This document shows, piece after piece, positions 1 to 13,000 of a stretch of 64,000 bases of DNA (its first letter is position 1; each line of letters begins with the position of its first letter). The stretch comes from Ciona intestinalis (Eukaryota; Chordata; Ascidiacea; Phlebobranchia; Cionidae). The stretch lies in NCBI RefSeq assembly GCF_000224145.3, contig NC_020167.2:5687193-5751192 (forward strand), read 5' to 3'. The notes under the pieces are model-generated. The model was not told the DNA's origin. It ran no database searches and worked only from the letters and a program-made list of their open reading frames with translations. The position numbers and the translations under genes were made by a program.

Positions 1-302
1 TAGAGTACATATATATGCTTAAATAAAGAAGTATGTGTATATTTGATTGAATGAAAACAAGATTGGCTGAGATTTCCAACCCTGTAAACTAAATGCAAAG
101 AAAAAAACTTTGTTTAACACAGATAATCAACATACAAATTTTAAAAATGTAAAAATCACACAATCTGGTAAAAAAACATTAAAGATTCTCGATGCTCAAA
201 GTTAAAACTATTTGCATTGATAACACAATTCTGTAAAATACATATCCACAAAGGACCACAGTTCTAAATTTATAAAGCAAAACGGAATGAAAAGTTAAAG
301 AC

Positions 303-3301
303 TTAAACAATGTAATCAAAGGAAACAAACCATAATCCGATAAAACGACTTCCCGCCAGCTTCCAAAATTGCAAAGTTGGGTTGGTTTTTGGTGAGCTGT
401 GCAGTGCATAACTATATGAACAACATACACCAAGCTGGTAGGTTGCAATTGCAATCAGTACATGCCTGGTAACAAACAAAGTTATTGTTTAAGTGAAAGA
501 TTTGCAAAAAAACTATTCCTCACCACTCTTATACATTAAATCTCGAAGTTATAACATATTTTGCTGTTATTTAAGTTTGGGTAGTAGATTTGCAAAATGC
601 TCTAGAAAATAATGAAAATAAATATAGAAAATAATGGATTTTAAAATTTAATCTTGGATTTAAACTTAACCAGCTAGTGTTACTGCTACATTGTTTAAGA
701 ATGGGTTATTATGACTTGTAAGCCCCGTGTGTCAACCTACAAAAAACAAATATATATAATATAAAGTTGGAAAATACCAATAAAATGGGACACCTTTAGC
801 AGATAATATCTAAACATCCTGATTGTATTTTAAACAGTTAACAACGGTCGATGGGAGTGGTGATGATACGGTTTATATTTCTTTAAATGTTCTTTGTTAA
901 CCACCAAATGGGATAAGAAAATCGTATAAAAGGGCACCCCATGTATCCCCACCCCACTATAGTATAACTACAGACAATCAACTGTCACTTACCAAATTGC
1001 ATGCAAATAGGGGAAATGAATTTGAAGCCAAAATGAACAAATGAATCGATCACATACCCAACTCACAAGAGCAAATGCGAGGGTAACTAAACCTCTTTTG
1101 CATAAACGCTGAAACTCTGGACTCGTGTGCCTGTTAATGAAACAAATTATTCAACTTTTAAAATCATTAAAAAAATATGATAATAATTGTTACTTGTTTG
1201 CCAATATTGTTAATATTAGCATTTCAAAACTTATTTCTAACATTTTCTTGAAACTGTAATAATATCCATCTTAAAATAACAGCATCTCAAAACTGAATTT
1301 AACTTGCTTTATCCCTTCCTAGACGGGAAACAACAGTTGTTATAACACAAGCGTTGTGTTTCATACACCTCATGCCAGCTTACAAATTACTATGTATATT
1401 ACTTTGTAGGATTTTTTTTGTTATGTATTGTTGCTAACACAATATCCTAGAACTAAATATAATGCAAGAAAAAAAATTATGTACTTTAAAAAATAATAGC
1501 TCACCTACTGAGTTGTCCTTTTGCCACCTTTAAAGTTGGGATAAGAAAGAAAAAGAGAAAGATGTGGTTAATCTGTGGTTTAATTAAACCGAGGATTGTT
1601 GAAGTTATTGCACCAGCTATCATGAGGACATGGTAATGGTATCTGGTGTCAAAAGAAGGATGCATTTAGGTACAGAACTAGAAGCTACCTTAACATGGGT
1701 GGTTTTTACTGTTTTCAACAAACTATAATATTTGTTCTTGTATTATGGGAAAATCTTTTGTAGTGCTTCTAATTCACACGTACACTAATATATTTGTCCC
1801 ACAAGCTAGAGGTAACACCTTGACATAAGTTTGATGCAAACCAAAAATATTGTAATAAACAATCAATTAAAATAATGTCATAAATAAAAATAAATCAGTA
1901 ACCCTTGTATTATCCGATTAAGTATATATATATATATATACACGGGCGTATACAAAGAGGAAGGGGGGGGGGGGGTAACGAGGGTCCGAACCCCCTCATT
2001 CGAATATCATTTTTAAAAAATTTTTTTATTTTTTTTGTAAAATTAGAACCCCTCCTCCTAAAAAATAGTAAAGCAGTAATATTATTGTAGTTTAAAACCA
2101 ATCTTTCACGTTTTTATTATGTGCGTTATTATCTATGTTAGTCAGAGTATGTTTTTATCAAGCACGTTACGTTTTATACGTGTCCATTTTCTAAGCAAAA
2201 ACCTGCTTCTATATATTTATATATTAGATTTAGAATAGAATACGTTTATAAAATTACCAGAGCAATATAACCATGCACAAATTCAACGCACCTGTTTTTA
2301 TTGAAATACTCTGGCAGATAAACTCCTGGCAACCACATCCCAAGCATTGCAAACCCCATCCATAGAATGCCAATTTCATCAACAAACAATCCAAGTAAAC
2401 TCAATGTAGCATGGAAGTATGTTGAACCAATTGCTGAATATCCAATGTTGAGCAAATGTATAACAGCAGGCCAATATATTTACAAATCGGACCGAAAAGA
2501 TGAATTTTTGCGCAAAATAATTTTTTACCATTTTTTAACATACATATTTTACAATCTAAGAAACCCACAAGCATAAGGTATAGTTGTGTTAAAACTATGA
2601 ACATAAATGCAAGTTAGAAAAATTAAAATCCTGTTTGTCAATACAGATCAAATTATCACAGAAATTAGATTTGAATGAAATAGATTAACCGTTTAATAAT
2701 GCTGTGACAGTAGAATATCCGAAACAGGATGGGTGTTCATTTTCTTTTTAAACATAGTGTTCATATTAGGCGCATTAAGTAGAAAAAAAAGTCTGACAAA
2801 CCTGTTAGGACAAGTAGAGCCCACACAATGTTCACAAATCGACAATGAAGAACTTTCAAGGAATAATCTTTGTAGAGGTAGATGAGAATAAGAGGAATCA
2901 CAAGCATGGGAATATTGCTCAACTAAATTAAAAGATGTAACATAATAATAATAATAATAATTATATTTGACTCTATGATTATTGATTACGGTACGTCGGT
3001 ACCGAAGATTTAGAAATATTTAAAAGGAAAAAGACAAGATATATAGCGAAAAAACAATATATAGTAGTTACTAGTTAAACACGTTTACAGGTAAAAACTT
3101 ATTCACATTTGATTGGAAGAAACTATGTGATAGTGAAGTAATCGTAAAGTAATCAACCTCAAACATGCCCAAAACTGTGAGAAAGAAAACAGAACCTACC
3201 GTGTTCCAAAACTCGGCGATATTAGTAGAAACGACATAGTTTGGTTCGCACCAGTCGATTTTTGATGAGAGAGGTTTAACAAGTTTGTCTGGTAAATACA
3301 T
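303..3301 (-). CDS. acer: Alkaline ceramidase (ACER1/2 type), 6 exons, 267 aa
   Basis: Seven-pass membrane enzyme of ER/Golgi that hydrolyses ceramide to sphingosine and fatty acid. Exons on the minus strand: 3200-3301, 2802-2922, 2292-2433, 1505-1642, 993-1130, 303-465 (total 804 nt; every junction is GT-AG and in phase). The start at 3301 gives an N-terminus with the family's calcium-site pattern: D16-W17-C18-E19-x-N21 and E30. The zinc/catalytic residues of the family are all visible: S78-x3-H82, D93 eleven residues later, and H211-x3-H215 split across the last intron. Length fits human ACER1/2 (about 265-275 aa). The stop at 303-305 is the first in frame. Assignment to the superfamily is firm; ACER1 versus ACER2 is not resolved. 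It is divergent to the ABC transporter that starts about 0.8 kb away. Confidence 0.93.
784..962 (-). mobile_element. MITE copy (family M) in intron 5 of the ceramidase gene
   Basis: AAATGGGACACCTTTAGCAG start, ATCCCCACCCCACTATAGT end, with the reverse-oriented interior (TTAACAACGGTCGATGGGAG). Confidence 0.83.
1305..1432 (-). mobile_element. SINE 3'-part copy in intron 4 of the ceramidase gene
   Basis: GTTATAACACAAGCGTTGTG, CACCTCATGCCAGCTTACAA; inverse of the family body. Confidence 0.65.
1917..2075. repeat. (TA)n run, poly-G tract and dispersed-repeat fragment in intron 3 of the ceramidase gene
   Basis: A TATATA run (1922-1941), a GGGCGTATACAAAGAGG stretch, at least ten consecutive G, then GGGTCCGAACCCCC and poly-T. 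The GGGCGTA...GGGGG...CGAACCCCC arrangement resembles ends of non-autonomous elements common in invertebrates, but I cannot place it. Confidence 0.5.
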
Positions 3302-4097
3302 TTCCTAAATCATTTGCTGCAGTTTGCTTCCAAAGATGCTTCTTAAAGTTTAAACAACGGTTTGCTACAACACGCCCGGTGGGATCCTGCGGACGCCAGT
3401 GGAGCCGGGTAAAGTTTTACTATCAAAACATGCACAGACATGCTCGATAGGCCCATAAACTAGATGTGCAACATCAACGGCAGATATACATTATAAAAAC
3501 AATCTCCAGCTGTCGACTACATCGGGCACAGATTTTATAATATATTTATTCATTTTTTTCTAATACGTAAAGCTCGTATATTAACCGGTGTGTTGCATAA
3601 CGATATCACCTGGCGTAATGTATGTGCTTGGTGCTTTCACAGCATCTCAGCCGAAACAACTATCATTTACTACTAGGTTGAAACAATTGTCGCTAGGTGT
3701 CTTTTACGGGTATAAATAAATGAATGTAAGTTATCGCGTAGCGCAGTAGCGAAACGGCGACATTTCGCAAACCTCTGGTTTGCTTTTACGAGTTACTAGA
3801 AAAGTTCAACAATGACCCACAATCCCAATATTGCCTGTTTACAAATTGGATCAAATGACCAAACAAAAATAATAATCAGAACGGAAGATCTGGAAATGAT
3901 TTATGCTATGTTTAATATGTTGTCAAAAATACTTAACAACTTAACGACAATATTGTCGAAATTTCGTTAACTTTTACCTACTTAAAGTTACTGCCTTTGT
4001 TGTTTTGTAATTATGTGCATTTAGAGGTAATTATGACGTAATAAATAATTTAAAATTATAAAATACGTTTTAAAAAAAATAGTTTGTAATAATTTAG
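3302..4097. other. Intergenic region between divergent ceramidase and ABC transporter genes
   Basis: About 0.8 kb that should hold the promoters of both divergent genes. I see no coding exon that would supply a phase-2 first exon for the ABC gene, although its paralogue has one. A stretch around 3510-3625 is similar to 45025-45140, so part of this is an unclassified dispersed repeat. Confidence 0.5.
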
Positions 4098-7000
4098 GGT
4101 TGTAAAGCCTGTGGAGGACGAATGTACTTCGTTCTCTGAGAGCAAGGACGAAAGCACGATGGGCTCCGACAATGAGTCAGATGAAAAGGAGAAAGAGGAG
4201 CTGCCCTCGGTCCCTTATTCTAAACTTGTAAGTGTACCAAAATTCACAATTTTACACGGGTTTATAAATAGTAACGGTGAAAACCCCCCATATATATCAG
4301 TATATGTATAGCTTTTACGCATTAACGCATATGTTTTTACAATGTATATTTTCGGTATATTTGAATTATTTTACAGCTTCGCTTCGCTACTGGTTTCGAC
4401 TACTTTCTGATGACCATAGGAACATTGGCGGCTGTTATACATGGCGCAGGTCTACCCGTTATGTTCATTTTCTTTGGCCAACTTACCACTGAGTTTACAA
4501 CTTATGGTCGATACTTGCAATGCCAGCTACAATATAATATCTGCTACGCAATGAACTTGACAACACTGAACGAATCGTAAGCAATTACTTACTGGGTTTC
4601 ATGTATCATATGTGATCAATAAAAAATACAGCGTTTTTTTTTAAAGTATCATTTTTAGTAGTTTTTATTGTTTGTAATATAAATGCGTGTGATAATGAAT
4701 AATTGGGTCTTTCGTATTAGATGCGTTTTTATTTGCACCCCAAAGGTGGCATGCTTGTATATGCTCTAATACGTAATAAAGTTTATGAAATATCCGGGTA
4801 TTTTTAGGCAATGGAACGCAACAGTTGCTCCTACTTTAAATGGATTCAAGGACGAGGCTATGAAATATGTCTACTACTTCGTGTACATCGCGTGCGCGGT
4901 CCTTTTCTTTGCGACCATCCAAGTCGGCTGTTGGTCTTTGGCATCAGTAAGGTAAACTTTGGCTAATTGAATTTTAACACTGAAATGTTTTAAATCGTAC
5001 GTAAATTTAAAATTTTAAATTTTGTTTTTCTACACACAGACAGACGAAGCGGATCAGGGTCGCTTACTTCCGTGCTATTTTGCGGCAGGATATGGGATTT
5101 CATGACGTCACTTCATCTGGTGAACTAAACGTCCGACTATCTGCGTACGTATAGTTATATCCTTAAGTATAAATTATTATTACATGTTACATAGCCGTTT
5201 TATATTGAAGGATGTCGGTAAAGTACTTCAACTTATTTTAACTGAGATCACTTTTACTTATTACTTCCACCAGTAATGACCATGACTCTGAGAAGTTTTG
5301 ATGCTAAACGCATTATTCTTTTATGCACTTCTCAAAAACAACCTTGAAACTGGTTGATATTTATCAGCGATGGTAGCGATTTTAGGCCTTAGTTCCAACT
5401 TTATATATGTAGCTGTCACCTTTTACAAGACCTATATTTTTTCTAATACAGTGACGTTAAGAAGATCAAAGACGGGATTGCTGAGAAAGTTTCTATTACA
5501 ATCCAGTACATAAGCATGGCTTTGAGTGGTCTCATAATCGGCATCGTGTACGCTTGGAAACTGGCGTTGGTGTCACTGGCAGTATCTCCATTACTAGGGG
5601 TGTCATCAACGCTTATGTTCACGGTAAGTTAAAAAAATATGTTTAATGATGATTTTAAATTGTATCCGCTATATTCCTATATGCTCTTGTAAATATAAAC
5701 TGAGTTCTGTAAACAGTTGTTAATCACATTAGTATTAGTAATACAACGTGCTATATTTTCAGCTCACTGGGATATACACCAAGAAAGAACTAGCAGCATA
5801 TGCTAAGGCTGGGTCGATCGCAGAAGAAGCGATATCAGCTGTGAGAACCGTGGTTTCTTTCGGGTGTCAACAGAAGGAAGTTGAAAGGTAATTTCAGTGT
5901 CCGGTTACACAACGCAGTTATCCATGAATAATAATGGAACATATTGAAATTCGGTTTACCATTGTCCGGTTTGGTTATTCTAACTGCAGGGTTGAAAGCG
6001 TGAGGCCACATCTGTATAAAATTGTATAGTAAGTTCTTTTGGAATTGTTGTCAATTAATAAAGGAATGATATTATACTAAATCGTCTTATTACCTAAAAA
6101 CCGTATTTTTATTTGGGAAATAATTGGTAATGTGCTTAAGTGTCCCATCTTCCCCCACTGTACTATATATGAAGAAACCTTTTTTCAATTTTCTATATTT
6201 GGTATATCATTCCTCTCCCTGCACTTTCTTCGTATAGATACACTGATAACCTTGGAGACGCAAAAATCGTTGGCATCAAGCGTGGCTTCGTGTCTGGCTT
6301 TAGTATTGGACTCATCTACTTGACAATGTTCGGTTTATACGGTTTGTCCTATTGGTATGGTACCACGTTGGTGTTGAATGGTGAAATTACTGTTGGAAAC
6401 ATGATGACAACTTTCTTCAACATTCTCATTGCGGCTTTTGCTCTTGGGACGGTAAGATATCGGTTGTCTGAAGTATTTTAACTATATTTATTATAATAAA
6501 TGGTGAATTCGTTGTTACAAAATCTGTTATACATATTAGACCACAGCTTTGTATTAAGACTTCTAATTCATGACGTTATTATTCCACCATTTCTTTTTAA
6601 TAAACGTTAAAAACACGTTTTTGTTGCTTCGAATATGGTTTATTGCGATTTCTAATACGTAATCTTTCGGTTCCAGGCTGGCAGCTATTTCGAGTCGTTC
6701 GCTGGCGCTAAGGCTGCAGGTGCAAGCATCTTCAGCGTGATTGACCGCATTCCAACTATTGACATCTTTTCTGACAAAGGAGAAAATCCCAACCCTGAAG
6801 ATGGATCCGTACAACTGAAGGATGTTAAATTTACCTATCCGTCACGTCCAGATACGCAGGTTAGAGATAGATATAAACGAAAGAGAAAGATAAGTCCCTT
6901 GATTGCCATCGTTACTTTTCATACCAATATATATAATTTTTTTATTTAACATTATAAGACCCGATATATACGCACATTCAAAAACTTAATTAATTTCAAT

Positions 7001-10000
7001 TATAGGTTCTGAAGGGAGTATCATTATCTATTGAACATGGTAAGACGGTTGCGCTTGTTGGGCAAAGTGGATGCGGGAAAAGCACGATCATTCAACTTGT
7101 ACAACGATTTTATGACGTTCAGGTAAACAACTAAACTAATAATTGAATAATCAAGTAAAAGTGTTGATGAATTAATGTTTAGTAGAAAACAATTGATCAT
7201 TTAACATATTTGTCTGCGGTTTATCTATAATACTGTTTGACAAGTTTTTATATCATGAGATTCTTTTTTACCTTCCAAACTGTTTGTATGCATTCATTCA
7301 CTCATTTATTCATTAATTCATTCATTCAAGTATACCAACGCAGTTTTGATTATGACACTAAGTCCATCCACTGTTACAAATTTTTGTGTTGATTAATTTA
7401 TAGGAAGGTTCAGTCACCGTTGGCGGGAAAAACGTGACGGACGTTAACGTTCGAAAACTGCGAGAACTTATCGGGGTCGTCGCTCAAGAGCCTGTGCTGT
7501 TCGCTACAACTATTGCTGAGAATATCCGCTGGGGGCGCGAAGGAGTAACTGACAGGGAAATCGAACAAGCAGCCCGACAAGCAAACGCATACAACTTCAT
7601 CATGAAGCTACCCAATGTAAGGTTAAGCGAAGATCAAATTAAATAATAATTAAATTGGAAACAAAACGTAGTCGTTCTTGGAAAACCGTGTATTCTAATT
7701 TACCAACATTTTATTTGTTTTAGAAATTTGAAACGTTAGTTGGCGAAAGAGGTGGTCAAATGAGCGGAGGACAAAAGCAGAGGATTGCTATAGCTCGCGC
7801 CATCGTACGGAATCCGAAAGTTCTTCTTCTGGACGAAGCAACGTCCGCTCTCGATACAAAAAGTGAATCGATCGTTCAACAAGCACTGGAAAAAGCATCT
7901 GCAGGTAAGCATNNNNNNNNNNNNNNNNNNNNNNNNNNNNNNNNNNNNNNNNNNNNNNNNNNTACTTGACAATGTTCGGTTTATACGGTTTGTCCTATTG
8001 GTATGGAACAACGTTGGTGTTGGATGGTGAAATTACTGTCGGAAACATGATGACAACTTTCTTCAACATTCTCATTGCGGCTTTTGCTCTTGGGACGGTA
8101 AGATATCGGTTGTCTGAAGTATTTTAACTATATTCATTATAATAAATGGTGAGTTCGTTGTTACAAAAGCCGTTAGACGTATTAGACCGCAGCTTTGTAT
8201 CGAGACTTCTAATTCATGACGTCATCATTCCACCATTTCTTTTTAATAAACGTTAAAAACACGTTTTCGTTGCTTCGAATATGGTTTATTGCGATTTCTA
8301 TTACAAATTCTTTTTGGGTTCCAGGCTGGCAGGGCTATTTCCGAGTCGTTCGCTGGCGCTAAAAGGCTGCAGGTGCAAGCATCTTCAGCGTGATTGACCG
8401 CATTCCAACTATTGACATCTTTTCTGACAAAGGAGAAAATCCCAACCCTGAAGATGGATCCGTACAACTGAAGGATGTTAAATTTACCTATCCGTCACGT
8501 CCAGATACGCAGGTTAGAGATAGATATAAACGAAAGAGAAAGATAAGTCCCTTGATTGCCATCGTTACTTTTCATACCAATATATATAATTTTTTTATTT
8601 AACATTATAAGACCCGATATATACGCACATTCAAAAACTTAATTAATTTCAATTATAGGTTCTGAAGGGAGTATCATTATCTATTGAACATGGTAAGACG
8701 GTTGCGCTTGTTTGGGCAATAGTGGATGCGGGAAAAGCACGATCATTCAACTTGTACAACGATTTTATGACGTACAGGTGATTAACTAAACTAATAATTG
8801 AATAATCAAGTAAAAGTGTTGGTAAATTAATGTTCGGTAGAAAACAATTGATCATTTAACATATTTGTCTGCGGTTTATCTATAATACTGTTTGACAAGT
8901 TTTTATATCTTGAGATTCTTTTTTACCTTCCAAACTGTTTGTATGCATTCATTCACTTATATTCATTCATTCATTCACTCATTCATTCATTCATTCATTC
9001 ACTCATTTATTCATTCATTCATTCAAGTATACCAACGCAGTTTCGATTATGACACTAAGTCCATCCACTGTTACAAATTTTTGTGTTAATTAATTTATAG
9101 GAAGGTTCAGTCACCGTTGGCGGGAAAAACGTGACGGACGTTAACGTTCGAAAACTGCGAGAACTTATCGGGGTCGTCGCTCAAGAGCCTGTGCTGTTCG
9201 CTACAACTATTGCTGAGAATATCCGCTGGGGGCGCGAAGGAGTAACTGACAGGGAAATCGAGCAAGCAGCCCGACAAGCAAACGCATACAACTTCATCAT
9301 GAAGCTACCCAATGTAAGGTTAAGCGAAGATCAAATTAAATAATAATTAAATTGGAAACAAAACGTAGTCGTTCTTGGAAAACCGTGTATTCTAATTTAC
9401 CAACATTTTATTTGTTTTAGAAATTTGAAACGTTAGTTGGCGAAAGAGGTGGTCAAATGAGCGGAGGACAAAAGCAGAGGATTGCTATAGCTCGCGCCAT
9501 CGTACGGAATCCGAAAGTTCTTCTTCTGGACGAAGCAACGTCCGCTCTCGATACAAAAAGTGAATCGATCGTTCAACAAGCACTGGAAAAAGCATCTGCA
9601 GGTAAGCATCTTATTCTGTCGTATTTTAGATTTTAAGTCATAATATGTGCATTGATATATCATGTATATGTGCACGACGTGTTCTTCATCTATGTTATTT
9701 CTATATACCATGTAAACTTCTCCTTACAGGTCGCACTACAGTGGTTGTGGCACACCGGTTGTCAACCATACGAAGTGCTGATAAAATCTTTGCTTTTCAC
9801 GAGGGATTGCTGAAAGAAGAAGGAAGTCATGAAGAACTCCTCAAGATCAAAGACGGAGTTTACAGCAACCTCATTAACATGCAAGCAGGAAGAGAAAAGG
9901 AGGAGGAAAACGAAAAACTCCCGGATCCAGATGAACCGATTGAAACGGATATTCCCGGTTAGCATATATTGCAATGCATTTTATATTTTCTATGTAATCT

Positions 10001-13000
10001 ATTCTGGTTGGGAAGTCTGTGTTCGAAAAATTTACCTTGAAATAGTATGACAGGTTTACATTTAACGACAGTTAGAGTCGTGTTAATATGGTTAAAATAT
10101 TCCTACGATGACAGATGTCCAGTTTTCTTCCGACGTACATCAGAAACCAAAATCTCGCACAATATCCGGCTCTTCTGTGTCGAGCCTTGTGAACCGGAGG
10201 AGTTCCTTGGCGCTCGTAAAGACTTACTCTCAGCAAGGACAAGTCAACGGAATTGGACACGAGGTTAAGAGCAAAGACGACGAAGAGGAAGAGGACATAC
10301 CAGATGTTGGATTCGGTAGAATTCTTAAGTTGAACCAGCCAGAGTGGTATTACATGGCAGGTTAGAAACTTAGTGTTAATAATGTTAATAAATTCACTTT
10401 ACGTTTTAAAATATAGAATTGTAGATACGTATTTTGATATATCTGCGTTTGTACAATATTTAAATCATTTATTTTTCAAGTTAAATTTACTTAAGATAAT
10501 GTTTATACACTAATCTTCATACATATCGAATACACACGTTTTTCTTTACAGGTGGATGTGTGTTTGCTGCAATTGCTGGAGCCGCAGATCCGGTGAATGC
10601 GATTTTGTTCGCTGAGGTTCTTACCATATTCACGCTGAACGACGCTGAAGAGCAGGAAGCGAAAGCAGTCCTGTACGGTCTCATTTTCGTCGCCGTTGGA
10701 GTTATCACGTTTGTCGCCTGCTGTAGTGAGGTTGGGCAAATAATCAAACTTTACGTTTTTACCAGTTCTTTGTAACCTTGTAACATTGGCATAAAACAGT
10801 GCAAGACAATTTTTAACACAATTCTTAGAATATGTTCACTTTTTCCAAGGCTACCCTTTTCGGCAAGTCTGGCATGGAACTTACAGTTCGACTTCGCAAG
10901 ATGGCTTTTCAAGCCATGATGAGACAGGACATCGCATACTTTGACGACCATAAACACAGCACTGGCGCACTTTGCACACGACTTTCAACCGACGCTTCAA
11001 GGGTACAAGGATGCACTGGTGTTAGGATTGGAACAATTATTAAGAATTTCAGCACACTCGGTAAGCCCCAACTGCAATACAAGTGAATTCATATATATAG
11101 CAGATAACGCCGCTGTTTTTTGTCTTTTTTTATCGCAACACCTTATTGTGGTTGCAGGTGTCGCACTTGGAATAGCATTTGCATATGGGTGGAAACTTAC
11201 ATTACTGACAATGGCTTTTATCCCATTCCTTATTATCGGAGGTGCACTTGAAATGCAGCTGCTCATCGGAGAAGAAGAGAAAGAAGACCAAGCTTACGAG
11301 GCAGCAGGTATGTTATGATGTCATCATGACGTCACCAGCGTGGTTTATTTTGTTACTATTATACGTTTTGTGTATAAGAAATGTTATAGGCATGTGAGTT
11401 AGTGATGAACACTTGATACATAAACTACTTCCAGGTCAAGTAGCAGGTGAAGCCATAAACAACATACGTACAGTGGCCTCTCTGACCAAAGAGAAAACGA
11501 TTTACGAGCTTTACACTGAACAACTTGCTGGACCAGTAAAGTGAGTTGCCCATATATAGTAGGGTGGGGAAAATGTGACACCTTTTTGTTCGATTTTCTT
11601 GTCCCGTTTTTAATTTTTTTGTGAATTATAAAACCATATTCTAACGACTCCTATAGAGTAGTATTAATTGTTTGAAACACGATTAATACATTTGAATATT
11701 ATACAATAAATGTGTCCCATCTCACCCCAAATGCTATCTATATCAATTATGTTAATACTAAAAAACTCGATACCGCAATGGTGTCTCAAAAATAATGACC
11801 AAAAATCTAAAGCTATCTTCACAAGCTATTGTAAATATTCCACTTTCCAGGAAAGCGACCCAAAAAGCGATGCTGGTTGGTCTTGGCTACGGATACTCAC
11901 AGTGCGTCATCTACTTTGCTTACTCCGCTGTTTTCGGGCTTGGAATCGAACTTGTTATTCAGCAAGACATGACGTTTGATAATGTGTTTAAGTAAAAACT
12001 TTACCTCTATGTGGCACATAGGTGAAAAGAGTCATTTAATACCCGTAATATCTCAGGGTATTGACGGCTGTTATATTCGGAGCTATGGCTGTGGGTCAGA
12101 ATAGCTCGTTCGCTCCAGATTTCGCCGAAGCTAAAGTATCTGCTCGACGAATGTTTGCACTATTTGATCAAACCCCTGAGATTGACGCTTACAGTGATGA
12201 AGGCGCTTCACCGGTAAGACTGTCCATAGTACACTAAAACATATAGCTTGGTTTGTAATTTGCATTTTTATATCTATGTGTTATCTAGGCACATTGCAAG
12301 GGTGAAATCACTCTTAAAGCAGTTCACTTCCGCTACCCAACCAGGCCCGACTTACCGGTGTTGAAAGGCCTTGACGTGACAATCAAACCCGGTCAGACGT
12401 TGGCTTTGGTTGGCCAATCCGGATGCGGCAAATCGACCACAGTGCAGCTGGTGGAAAGGTTTTATGACGCAGAAGAAGGGCAAGTGGTACGTAACAATTG
12501 ACATTGTCATGATGCGGTTTCTAACAATTATCCAACCGATTTAGTTAATTGACGGAGTTGATGTCAGGAAACTTAACGTGAAATGGTTACGACAACAAAT
12601 GGGACTCGTTTCACAGGAACCCATGCTTTTTAACCAGAGCATCAAAGAAAATATTTTGTGAGTTTTAAAAGATAAAGTTGTTGGTATTTTAAGATTAGTC
12701 AGTAAGTATGTCAATATTGTAAACCATTCAAAAACATCTGTGTGTATGGTCACCGTCGCAGTGAAGCTATGTCTGCAACTGCCCATTTCTCGTATGTTTA
12801 TTACCGACATATTTTAAGCATCACCTTACATAGGTATGGCGACTGTGCACGAACACCAAGTGACGCAGAAATAGACGAGGCGGCTAAAAACGCCAATATC
12901 AAAAACTTTATCCAAGATCTGCCGGAGGTACGCTATTTCTATTTCTACAAAGTGCTCTTGTATTTTGCTCTTCGTACAATTAAACTTGCTTATGTTATCA

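Noticed and set aside
11158-11318. Reading through intron 16 as a 125-aa single-exon frame
   Set aside because: It is the real exon 17 extended by chance into the intron; the paralogue confirms the acceptor at 11158.
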